Of a stretch of DNA of 64,000 nucleotides, positions 34,780 to 42,446 are shown in pieces (positions within the stretch are counted from its first letter, which is position 1; each line of letters begins with the position of its first letter). The translations under genes were made by a program, and so were the position numbers. Source of the stretch: an uncultured Acidimicrobiales bacterium (GTDB lineage Bacteria; Actinomycetota; Acidimicrobiia; Acidimicrobiales; Bin134); the NCBI GenBank assembly GCA_951813555.1, contig OX638344.1, positions 2,509,076 through 2,573,075 of the forward strand, written 5' to 3'. The notes under the pieces were generated by a model, which was given only the letters and a program-made list of their open reading frames with translations, was not told the origin of the DNA and did not search any database.

Positions 34780-35958
34780 TCAGCCCCAGAGACCTGCGAT
34801 AGGGACAGCTTCTATGCCCTCCCCCAGCGGTCGGCGGTGTCGGCCGGTGTGGAACACGACGCCGCCGGCGAATTGCTCCGGCGGAAGCTGGTCACGCAGC
34901 CAGGCGATATGGCGGGCGTCTCGCAGGGTTGGGGCGCTGCCGGTTTTCACCTCGAACGCGGCCACTTTGAAGCCGAACTCGGCGATCAGATCGATTTCAC
35001 GCTCTCCGCGCTCAGAACGCAGGTGGTAGAGCTGTACAGGTCGATTTGATGCTTCGGCCTCCACGCGAAGTTGGGCCGCCACATAGGTGTCTATCAAACG
35101 ACCCCGGGCGTCGGTGTCTTTCTTGGCTGTGTCGAAGTTCACGCCAGACAGCCAGGCCGTCAATCCCGAATCGGTGATATAGCGCTTGGGTGTTGAAATG
35201 AGGCGCTTGAGGCGGTTGGAGCGCCACGCCGGGGCATCGGCGGTGAGCCGGAGGACTCGGAGTATCTCCTGATAGCCCGCGGCTGTTTTTCGGTCTAACT
35301 GGGCGGACTCGGCTAGAGCTGCGTCAGCGACTACGCTGGCGGAATGCAGGGCGTATGCCTGCATGTATCGTCGCATCCGCTCCGGACTGCGACGGCGGCC
35401 CGCGGTGCTGTCGAATTCACCGAGATCGCGGGTTGTCGCCACCTGGACGTAGCTGCGCATCCACCGGGAACGCCTGTCGGCACTTGAGGCCTCTACTACG
35501 GCTGGAAACCCTCCGGCTAGAGCTATTTGTAGATACCCCAGAATGTCTGGCGGGTTCTTGGGCAGAGCAAAGCGGGCTGGTGTGTCCCAGCGGTCGAACA
35601 GAGATGATGCATCCGCACTTCCAAAGCGCTCGCGTCCGGTCAGCGGCCAGAGCTGGATATCCAGAAATCGGCCCGTGCCCGGCCACGAGCCGGCAATGAG
35701 GTCGTTGCGGGCTGAGCCAGTGATGATGAACCGGCCCGGATGCCGATCTGTGTCCACCGCCCGCTTGACAGCCCCCAAGACCTCAGGTGTGTGCTGCCAC
35801 TCGTCGAGCAGCAGCGGAAAGGGCCCGCCAGAGATCGCCGCGTCGGGGTCGTCAAGGACGAGCCCGCGCTCCTCGGGGCGATCGAGGCGCAGCACCGACG
35901 CGGACTGCCGCAGTGAGGTTGTCGTCTTGCCCACCGCACGCGGCCCTGTGACGAGCAC
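34780..35958 (-). CDS. AAA_14/DUF4143 ATPase (possibly start-codon defective)
   Basis: This is a P-loop protein of at least 392 residues with Walker A GPRAVGKT at the very start, LLLDEWQ (Walker B), ITGSARND (sensor 1) and a C-terminal DUF4143 region with ERGEREIDLIAEFG and VAAFEVKTG, a nuclease-like core. The first canonical start, GTG at 35958, is directly before Walker A. Upstream in-frame codons still encode family-like sequence (INRYIARIVDSTLADDLGEW, 36026-35967) but contain no ATG, GTG or TTG and follow an in-frame TAG. The gene either lost its start or uses a rare one. Such ATPases are common, scattered accessory genes of unclear role. Confidence 0.78.
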   Translation of the reverse strand: MLVTGPRAVGKTTTSLRQSASVLRLDRPEERGLVLDDPDAAISGGPFPLLLDEWQHTPEVLGAVKRAVDTDRHPGRFIITGSARNDLIAGSWPGTGRFLDIQLWPLTGRERFGSADASSLFDRWDTPARFALPKNPPDILGYLQIALAGGFPAVVEASSADRRSRWMRSYVQVATTRDLGEFDSTAGRRRSPERMRRYMQAYALHSASVVADAALAESAQLDRKTAAGYQEILRVLRLTADAPAWRSNRLKRLISTPKRYITDSGLTAWLSGVNFDTAKKDTDARGRLIDTYVAAQLRVEAEASNRPVQLYHLRSERGEREIDLIAEFGFKVAAFEVKTGSAPTLRDARHIAWLRDQLPPEQFAGGVVFHTGRHRRPLGEGIEAVPIAGLWG

Positions 35959-36099
35959 CGCGGGCCACTCCCCCAGATCATCGGCCAGGGTGCTGTCTAC
36001 AATGCGGGCGATGTAGCGGTTGATGTCGGCAGCCTACCGCACAAGACTCATTTATACACAATACTGTGTGTTATTTATATACAGTTTCGTGAGCACTTA

Positions 36100-38418
36100 T
36101 TACTCCAAGCCCATTCCGATTTCGCGGAGTTCGACTAGGCGGACTTCTTCGGTGTCGGGGGCGGGGGGGCCGGGGACGTAGGTCACTTGGTGGATGGTGC
36201 CGGAGTACGGAAATGAGCCGTGGCGCTGGTGGAGCTGCCATGACACCGGGGAGCGACGGTCGACGCCTACGTCGATGCCCTCCCAGGGGATGAAGCCGTA
36301 GATCTGGGGGATGTCGGTGGCGGTGACGCCGGTGCGGCCGTCGGCGCTCACGGTGATGTTCCAGATGCGGCCGCCGGGGGCTTGGACATCCAAGACGATC
36401 TGCTGACACTCCCCCGGCAGGTCCATGGGGTCGAACACCATCGGCTGGCCGCCGCTGTTGACCTCGAAGTGCAGCGCGCCGCGCTCGATGTAGAGCACAT
36501 AGCCCGAGGCCTGTCCGCCGTGGGCCACCAGCACGCCCTGGTCGCCGGGGCGGTGGTGCAGATCGACGGTGACGGTGAAATTGCCGCCGGCGATGACCCG
36601 AGAAGCCCGGTAGCGCTCCACGGTGGGCGTGCCGGGCAGGATCCGCAGTTCTCGGGTAAGCAGGTCGTGCTCAGCGGGGCGAAGGAGGCGGTACAGCCCG
36701 GTGCCCTCGTCGAGGGGGAAGACCCGGTTGCGCCAGGCGGCCTCCTCCCAGGCCTCCACCAGCTCGGCCAGCTTCTCGGGCTCGGCCTCGGCCAGGTCGA
36801 CCCGCTCGTTGAGGTCTTCGGTTAGGTTGAACAGCTCCCAGCGGTCGGTGCTGAACGGGGTCATGAACTCATGAAAGGCTGCGGCCGCCCAGCCGTCTCG
36901 GTAATAGGCCCGGTGGCCGATGCACTCGTAGTACTGCTCGGTGTGGTCGGAGGTGGCATCGGGGTCGCCCAAGGTGGCGGCGAACGACACCCCGTCGGGG
37001 GCCTCGGAGGCCAGCCCGTGGCGCTTAGTGGGGATGTCCACTTCCAACAGCTCAGACAGGGTGGGCAGCAGGTCGATGATGTGGGTGTACTGGTTGCGAA
37101 GCTCCCCGCCGTTCGCCGCGGTGCGGGCCGGCCACGACAGCACGAACGGAACCGAATGGCCGCCCCGATAGGAGGTGATCTTGTACAGCCGGAAGGGGGT
37201 ATTGCAGGCCATGGCCCAGCCCCGGGGATAGTGGGGCCAGGTTGTGGGGCCGCCGATGGCGTCGAGGGCGTTCATCTCCTCTTCGCCCACCTCCGCTGAC
37301 GACATCGCTCCGGGGTTGCTGTAGGTGAAGTACGAAGTGGTTCCCTGGGCCCGGCCTTCACGGGATGCGCCGTTGTCGCTGGTGAACACGAAGATGGTGT
37401 TGTCGAGCTGGCCGATGGCCTCCAGCTCGGCTCGGATGCGGGCCACGCTGTCGTCGATCGACTCCACCATGGCGGCGTACACCTCCATGTAGCGGGCCAT
37501 GACCCGGCGCTCGCCCTCCGAGTAGCTGCCCCAGGCCCGCACGTCCTCGTCGGGCTCGAAGTTCCGGGGCGGAAGCTCGGTGTCAGGCGGCACCACCCCG
37601 AGTTCGATCTGGCGGGCCAGGCGCTCTTCGCGGAGCTGGTCCCAGCCCTTGTCGTAGTTGCCCCGATGGCGGGCGATGTCATCGGCCTTGGCGTGCAGCG
37701 GGGCGTGGACCGCACCGTGGGCGTAGTACATGAAGAACGGCTTGTCGGGGTCGGTGGCCTTGACCTCTCGGATCATGCGGCAGGCCCGGTCGGTGAGGTC
37801 GTCGGTGAGGTAGTAGCCCTCGGGATACTCGGCGAGGTCGATGGGGCTGTTTCCCTCATACATCATGTGGGGGTGGTGGAAGTTGGTGAGGGCCTCGAGG
37901 AATCCGTAGAACTGGTCGAAGCCCCGCTGAAGCGGCCACGAGTGGTTGTCGCCGGCGATCGACAGGTCGGTTTCTTTGGACAGGTGCCACTTGCCCACCG
38001 CCATGGTGGCGTAGCCGTTGACCTTGAGCATCTCGGCCAGCGTCGACTGGTTGCGGGGCAGCTCGCTGGCGTAACCGGGAAAGCCGGGGTCGGCGTTGGC
38101 CACGAACCCCACCCCCACGTGATGGGAATTGAGCCCGGTCAACAGCGCCGCCCGGGTGGGCGAGCACAGCGGGGTGACGTGGAAGTTGGTGTAGCGGACC
38201 CCGGTGGCGGCCAGCTCGTCAATGGCCGGGGTGGCGATCTCCGAGCCGTAACAGCTCACATCGGAGTAGCCCAGATCGTCGGCCAGCACGACCACCACGT
38301 TGGGGGCGCCGTCGGGGGCAGTCGGGCGGGGCGGCCACCACGACTCGGAGGTGGCCATGATCTTGCCCACAGTCCCTCCGAACCCGGGATAGTGCTCCTG
38401 CTGGCGCTGATCGGTCAT
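36100..38418 (-). CDS. Arylsulfatase (type I), paralogue of the 32344 gene
   Basis: This 772-residue enzyme aligns almost end to end with the neighbouring arylsulfatase, from MTDQRQQEHYPGFGG to the last residues GMGLE. Active-site motifs are NVVVVLADDLGYSD, LCSPTRAALLTGL, MAVGKWHL and FTSDNGASREG. The C-terminal beta-rich module (GGNFTVTVDLHHRPGDQGVLVAHG) is shared. Start ATG 38418 is preceded by AAGGAG. The upstream 225 in-frame bases overlap the divergent reductase gene and are not used. The two paralogues flank the AAA_14 gene, consistent with tandem duplication followed by insertion. Confidence 0.94.
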   Translation of the reverse strand: MTDQRQQEHYPGFGGTVGKIMATSESWWPPRPTAPDGAPNVVVVLADDLGYSDVSCYGSEIATPAIDELAATGVRYTNFHVTPLCSPTRAALLTGLNSHHVGVGFVANADPGFPGYASELPRNQSTLAEMLKVNGYATMAVGKWHLSKETDLSIAGDNHSWPLQRGFDQFYGFLEALTNFHHPHMMYEGNSPIDLAEYPEGYYLTDDLTDRACRMIREVKATDPDKPFFMYYAHGAVHAPLHAKADDIARHRGNYDKGWDQLREERLARQIELGVVPPDTELPPRNFEPDEDVRAWGSYSEGERRVMARYMEVYAAMVESIDDSVARIRAELEAIGQLDNTIFVFTSDNGASREGRAQGTTSYFTYSNPGAMSSAEVGEEEMNALDAIGGPTTWPHYPRGWAMACNTPFRLYKITSYRGGHSVPFVLSWPARTAANGGELRNQYTHIIDLLPTLSELLEVDIPTKRHGLASEAPDGVSFAATLGDPDATSDHTEQYYECIGHRAYYRDGWAAAAFHEFMTPFSTDRWELFNLTEDLNERVDLAEAEPEKLAELVEAWEEAAWRNRVFPLDEGTGLYRLLRPAEHDLLTRELRILPGTPTVERYRASRVIAGGNFTVTVDLHHRPGDQGVLVAHGGQASGYVLYIERGALHFEVNSGGQPMVFDPMDLPGECQQIVLDVQAPGGRIWNITVSADGRTGVTATDIPQIYGFIPWEGIDVGVDRRSPVSWQLHQRHGSFPYSGTIHQVTYVPGPPAPDTEEVRLVELREIGMGLE

Positions 38419-38491
38419 GGGTGCTCCTTGTTCGACCTGTGAGGCTACATACAACGTCGTATGGTGTGCCGGTGATGACGAGGAGATCAGC

Positions 38492-39502
38492 GTGAGTGGC
38501 GAGCGAAACCGGCGGTGGATATTGCGGGCTCGGCCGGAGGGCGATATCACCGCCGAGGACATGGAGCTGACCGAGCTTGCTGTGCCCGAGCCGGGTGAGG
38601 GCCAGCTGCTGGTGCAGAGTGCATTCTTGTCGATGGACCCCACCCATCGGATCTGGATGAGCGAAATCGACGCCTATATGCCCCCCATCGAAGTGGGCGA
38701 GCCCATGCGGGGTCGGACGTGGGGAACGGTGATCGAGTCGCGCCATCCGGATTTCCAGCCCGGCGACGTGGTCACTGGCGGGCAGATCTGGGAGGAATAC
38801 TCGCTGCTGGACAGGGCCGAGCGCATCCCCATGGAGCTGGGGTTGCCGCTGGAGGCGTTCACCAGCGTTTTAGGCCCCACCGGTATGACCGCCTACTGGA
38901 GCCTGCTGGACATCGGAGAGCCCCGGCCGGGCGAGACCCTGGTGGTTTCGGCCGCCGCGGGGGCCACCGGCTCGGTGGCGGGCCAGATCGGCAAGATCCA
39001 GGGCTGCCGGGTGGTGGGGGTGGCCGGCGGGCCGGAGAAGTGCCGGTACGTGACCGAGGAACTGGGCTTCGACGCCTGCGTGGACCACCGGGCCGGCAAC
39101 CTCGACGAGCAGTTCCGGCAAGCGTGCCCCGACGGGATCGACGTGGACTTCGAGAACGTGGGCGGCGACGTGATGGATGCCATCCTGGGCCAGGTGAACA
39201 ACCATGCCCGGGTGGTGCTGTGCGGGCTGATTTCCACCTACAACGCGGAGGGCGACTGGTGGTCGCCCCGGCTGTTCCGCAATATCTTGTTCCGGCGGAT
39301 CAAGGTGCAGGGAATCATCATCACCGACTACTTCCACCGCTTCGGCGAGGCCCTGCCCATCCTGGCCCAGTGGGTGCTCGACGGTCGCATCCGCTACCGG
39401 GTGGACGTGGTGGACGGCATCGAGAACGTGCCCCAGGCGCTGTCTCGGCTCTTTGAGGGCCGCAACATCGGCAAGCAGCTGGTAAGGGTTTCAGCCGACT
39501 AG
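38492..39502 (+). CDS. MDR-superfamily NADP-dependent oxidoreductase (prostaglandin-reductase/curcumin-reductase type)
   Basis: This 336-residue protein is a zinc-free medium-chain reductase. It shows SMDPTHRIWMSE, GRTWGTVIES, LGPTGMTAYWSLLDIG, the nucleotide motif SAAAGATGSVAGQIGK, VDFENVGGDVMDA and a C-terminal GKQLVRVS. These enzymes reduce alpha,beta-unsaturated carbonyls with NADPH. The GTG at 38492 follows GAGGAG and is preferred over a longer frame that overlaps the divergent arylsulfatase. The SnoaL gene follows after 10 bases. Confidence 0.9.
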   Translation: MSGERNRRWILRARPEGDITAEDMELTELAVPEPGEGQLLVQSAFLSMDPTHRIWMSEIDAYMPPIEVGEPMRGRTWGTVIESRHPDFQPGDVVTGGQIWEEYSLLDRAERIPMELGLPLEAFTSVLGPTGMTAYWSLLDIGEPRPGETLVVSAAAGATGSVAGQIGKIQGCRVVGVAGGPEKCRYVTEELGFDACVDHRAGNLDEQFRQACPDGIDVDFENVGGDVMDAILGQVNNHARVVLCGLISTYNAEGDWWSPRLFRNILFRRIKVQGIIITDYFHRFGEALPILAQWVLDGRIRYRVDVVDGIENVPQALSRLFEGRNIGKQLVRVSAD

Positions 39503-39512
39503 CGTGCCAGCC

Positions 39513-39977
39513 ATGACTCCTGAGGACTTGGTTGAGATTGAGGCCATTCGCCAGCTCAAGGCCCGGTATTTCCGGTTCATGGACCAGAAGCGGTGGGACG
39601 AGTGGGAAAACGTGTTCTGCGACGACGTGGTGATCTCCACCCCCGACGACACCGGGTCGGACTCCGACATCCACGGCAACAAGGCCTTCCGGGTGTACTT
39701 GGAACCCATCTTGGCCCCGATTATCACCACCCATCACGGCCACATGAGCGAGATCAGCATCGACGGGCCCGATGCCGCCTCTGCCGTGTGGTCGATGGAG
39801 GACCACCTGGACTGGCCGCCGGAGAGCGGCGTGGGGCAGATGTGGGGCGCGGGGTGGTACGAGGAGACCTACCGCAAGTGTGACGACGGGCAGTGGAGGA
39901 TTGCCTCGCTCTTGCTGCGGCGGCAGCGGGTGGAGGTTGAGGGGAATCGGGTGTTTCCGGTGGAGCGGCCGGGCTGA
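39513..39977 (+). CDS. SnoaL-like/NTF2-fold protein
   Basis: This 154-residue alpha+beta cone-barrel protein begins with EIEAIRQLKARYFRFMDQKRWDEW followed by an FCDDVVIST strand, typical of the SnoaL_4 group. The final part (WYEETYRKCDDGQWRIASLLLRRQRVE) is also typical. Members act as dehydratases, isomerases or hydroxylase-like enzymes in aromatic and steroid metabolism; the substrate cannot be inferred. ATG 39513 is used; a GTG nine bases upstream is possible. It is co-directional with the reductase. Confidence 0.85.
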   Translation: MTPEDLVEIEAIRQLKARYFRFMDQKRWDEWENVFCDDVVISTPDDTGSDSDIHGNKAFRVYLEPILAPIITTHHGHMSEISIDGPDAASAVWSMEDHLDWPPESGVGQMWGAGWYEETYRKCDDGQWRIASLLLRRQRVEVEGNRVFPVERPG

Positions 39978-40049
39978 TTTTTGCCGGGTTTGGCGGGTGC
40001 TGTCGGTACCATCCACCGGGGTCGGCGGGTGGCGTCGCGAGCTTCCTCC

Positions 40050-40152
40050 GGCGGGGTGGCGGGTCCTGTCCCGGCCCAGCCCGCCGTCCTCGATGAACTC
40101 CGGGCGGCGGGCGCCCTGAGCCGGGCCACCCCCCACCCCGCCTCAGTTTTTT
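40050..40152 (+). terminator. Long inverted repeat followed by T6 (possible terminator)
   Basis: GGCGGGGTGG (40050-40059) is perfectly complementary to CCACCCCGCC (40133-40142), followed 4 bases later by six T (40147-40152). The 73-base loop is itself GC-rich and can fold. The interval between the convergent SnoaL and thiamin pyrophosphokinase genes (39978-40168) holds no gene that I can see. Confidence 0.35.
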
Positions 40153-40168
40153 GGCGGCCCGCCGACCC

Positions 40169-40819
40169 CTACGGGTGAGGGACTACCGCTAATACCACGC
40201 CCTCGTGCACAGAAAGCTCGGGTGAGGCTGTGGTGGCTTTGTTGCTTACTCCTCGGCTGGTGAGGGGGTCTAGGAGCTCGTCGGCTAAGGGCCAGGTGAG
40301 GCCGGTAGTCGTTACCCGCGCCGGGCGGCCCACTGCGAACAATGACACAGTGGCGCCGGGCTCGACGTCCAAAACCCGATGGCGATGAACGACGATGGCT
40401 TGGGCGTTGTTTAGCCAGGCTTCTATTTGGACTCCGGACCATTTGGGGGAAGACAGCACGGTTAGGTTGCCGAATAGGTGGTCTAGGCGGCCGCCTCCGG
40501 CGCCGATGACGATGATTTGGTCGGCGAGGCGGGTGGCTAGGTCTAGGGCTAGTTCTAGGTCGGTTTGGTCTTTGTCGGGGGGGTGGCGTTCTATGCGGGT
40601 TCCGGACTGTTCGGCGGTGGTAAGGGATTCGGGAGAGACGGAGTCCATGTCGCCCACTGCTACTGCCACTTTCAGTCCGGCGGCTAGGGCGTGGTCTAGG
40701 CCGGCGTCGGCGGCTACTACAACTGCGTCGGCAGGGAGGCGGGCGATTTCTTGGGGGGTTGGGGGGTCGCCGCCGGCTACCACGACCACGGTGACGGCTG
40801 TGGAATCAGACTCGGGCAT
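40169..40819 (-). CDS. Thiamin pyrophosphokinase
   Basis: This 216-residue protein would transfer pyrophosphate from ATP to thiamin. It has VVVVAGGDPPTP, ADAGLDHALAAGLKVAVAVGDMDSVS (family GDxDS), HPPDKDQTDLELAL and IVIGAGGGRLDHLFGNL. The C-terminal beta region (VSLFAVG..., TTGLTWPL) matches the B1-binding domain. Its ATG overlaps the stop of the UGSC-partner gene (ATGA). Codon use is odd: CTA, rare elsewhere in the window, occurs four times within nine codons in the DLELALDLA stretch. Confidence 0.88.
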   Translation of the reverse strand: MPESDSTAVTVVVVAGGDPPTPQEIARLPADAVVVAADAGLDHALAAGLKVAVAVGDMDSVSPESLTTAEQSGTRIERHPPDKDQTDLELALDLATRLADQIIVIGAGGGRLDHLFGNLTVLSSPKWSGVQIEAWLNNAQAIVVHRHRVLDVEPGATVSLFAVGRPARVTTTGLTWPLADELLDPLTSRGVSNKATTASPELSVHEGVVLAVVPHP

Positions 40820-41865
40820 CAGAAGGGGCGGGTGATGGCTCGGGTGGGGCCGAAGTTGTGGAGGCCTCCGGCGTGGAGGTTGCCCAGGCCGCCAGCGCAC
40901 ATCACGATGACGTCGGAGGGGTGCTCCACGATGTAGGCGGTGCCGTCGGAGCTGATCCGGTCGCGTTCGGCCAGCCACTTCTTGTGGGTCTCGGGGAACT
41001 GGTCCACCTGGTGGCAGGCGTTTCGCCATAGGGCCTCTTGCACGTCTTCGATGGTGGGGTAGGCGGCGGCCAGCATGTCGGCCCAGGGCGGGGGCACCAC
41101 CACCATCACCTCGGCCCCCCAGTGGGATATGTAGGCGTTGGTGCCCACGTAGGCCAGCGATTGGCCGATGACCCAGGCCAGTGAGCGGCCGTCGTCGGCC
41201 GCGATGTCGGCGATGTCCATGGTGCCGATGGTGCCGTAGACGGTGACGGCGTCGCCGCTCACCCCCCGGCGCTCGGACAGAGGCGGCCAAGGGGAGCGCT
41301 CCTCCCACTCCCCCATCACCAACCCCACCACCCGGGCGGGCTGGCCCAGCACGCATTTCGAGGTCTCCCCGGCCACTTGGCCACCGACATTGCGCATCAC
41401 CAGCCGGATGGCCCGCCCGATAGCCGGCCCCGCCCCGGCGGCGCCGCCGAAGCACCCGGCCTCATACGGCACATCCAGCTGGTCGCGGGCCGGGCCGTTC
41501 ACAAACAGACAGGGCACCACCGAGCTGGTGGTGGTGTTGAGGGCGAACAGGTCGAACGGGCGCTCGGCCATGGCCTCCAGCGCGGCCATCATCAAAGGCA
41601 TGGCCTCGGGGGCGGCCCCCGCCATACAGGCATTGACCGCCAGCTTCTCCACCGTGCACCAGGCGTTGGCCGGCGGCACCTCCAACAGCACCGAATCGGC
41701 CGGTCGGCCGGCGGCGGCAGTGAACCGGGCCACCCGCTCTGGGGTGGGCGGGATCAAGGGGAGGCCGTCGCCCCAGCCCTGATCGGTGGCCCAGGCCATG
41801 AATTCCGCTGGGTCGTCGGGGGCCTCTATCTGGCCGTCGGGAATGGGGTCGCCGTCAGGGGCCAT
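40819..41865 (-). CDS. UGSC-selenoprotein partner protein of unknown function
   Basis: This 348-residue protein opens with an acidic segment, then WGDGLPLIPPTPERV, TVEKLAVNACMAGAAPEAMPLMMAALEAM, and NVGGQVAGETSKCVLGQPARV. The C-terminal part ends in VIVMCAGGLGNLHAGGLHNFGPTRAITRPF-type Gly/His-rich sequence. I recall the GDGLPLxPPT type of protein in association with UGSC-motif proteins, but its activity is not known to me. It has several Cys and no signal peptide. Its ATG at 41865 directly follows the UGSC stop codon (TAG 41866-41868) and its stop overlaps the next gene, so the three are translated as one unit. Confidence 0.75.
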   Translation of the reverse strand: MAPDGDPIPDGQIEAPDDPAEFMAWATDQGWGDGLPLIPPTPERVARFTAAAGRPADSVLLEVPPANAWCTVEKLAVNACMAGAAPEAMPLMMAALEAMAERPFDLFALNTTTSSVVPCLFVNGPARDQLDVPYEAGCFGGAAGAGPAIGRAIRLVMRNVGGQVAGETSKCVLGQPARVVGLVMGEWEERSPWPPLSERRGVSGDAVTVYGTIGTMDIADIAADDGRSLAWVIGQSLAYVGTNAYISHWGAEVMVVVPPPWADMLAAAYPTIEDVQEALWRNACHQVDQFPETHKKWLAERDRISSDGTAYIVEHPSDVIVMCAGGLGNLHAGGLHNFGPTRAITRPF

Positions 41866-42399
41866 CTACGACGGCACTCCTAGCGAATCCAGCAGCGATG
41901 GCCAGAAATCGTGGGCGATCTGGCGTACTTCCGGTTCGGGACGAGTATCCAGCGGATAGGGCAGCACGCATTGCCGCAAGCCGGGCCGCTCCAAGTTGCG
42001 GGCCATGGTCTCGGCCAGCGGCACGAACTCTTCGGTTACGACGGCGACCGCCGTCTTGCCCTGGGCCGCCACCGCAACTGCGTCGTGGACGGTCCAGGAC
42101 GTGCAGCTGCCTCAATTGCCCAACCCGACGATGGCGATGTCCACGTCGGTGGCAAAGTTCTCCAACTCCACCAGCACGGCGTCTTCTAGCTTCACGTCCT
42201 GGCGGGACTCCGAGCACCACGGCACCACCTCGGCCCCGGCAGCCTCCAGCTTGCGGGTCCATTCATCGACGGTCCACAAAAAGGAGCGCCAAGTGAGGTC
42301 GTAGCGGATGCCCACTCGCTTGCCGGTCAGCCGACCGGCATCGGGCCCCCGATCGGGGTCGATAGCCGGCGGAGCTGCCGTCGGATCCAATACCAACAT
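41866..42399 (-). CDS. UGSC-family selenoprotein (in-frame TGA read as selenocysteine)
   Basis: A single frame from ATG 42399 to TAG 41866-41868 encodes 177 residues if the TGA at 42112-42114 is decoded as Sec96. The sequence around it is VDIAIVGLGN-U-GSCTSWTVHDAV, the exact UGSC motif known from metagenomic selenoproteins that also exist as Cys homologues. Both sides read as one Rossmann-like protein: residues 1-95 (GKRVGIRYDLTWRSFLWTVDEW, then Cys62) and 97-177 (GKTAVAVVTEEFVPLAETMA). A conventional gene caller would split it into two short frames or miss it. The U-G-S-C arrangement suggests a redox or peroxidatic role. Sec machinery genes are not in the window. Confidence 0.85.
42078..42106 (-). 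promoter_or_regulatory. Candidate bacterial SECIS hairpin
   Basis: In the mRNA, five bases after the UGA, CUG pairs with CAG, CGUC with GACG and UGGA with UCCA, with a 2-base bulge, a C/C mismatch and a CCG loop located 20-22 bases past the UGA. Position fits bacterial SECIS elements. The loop lacks an early G, which the common consensus expects, so the exact fold is uncertain. Confidence 0.5.
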
Positions 42400-42446
42400 G
42401 GGTGCAGACTACCGGCCCGTACCGTTGTAGCCGGTTTGAGAAATGG

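Noticed and set aside
36040..36099. AT-rich segment with ACACA...TGTGT as an insertion-sequence end
   Set aside because: The inverted repeat is only five bases, and there is no transposase or target-site duplication that I can see.
41866..42114. TGA in the UGSC gene as a simple nonsense mutation or frameshift
   Set aside because: The frame continues without shift, both sides are one coherent protein, and the TGA falls exactly at the Sec position of a known U-G-S-C motif followed by a hairpin.
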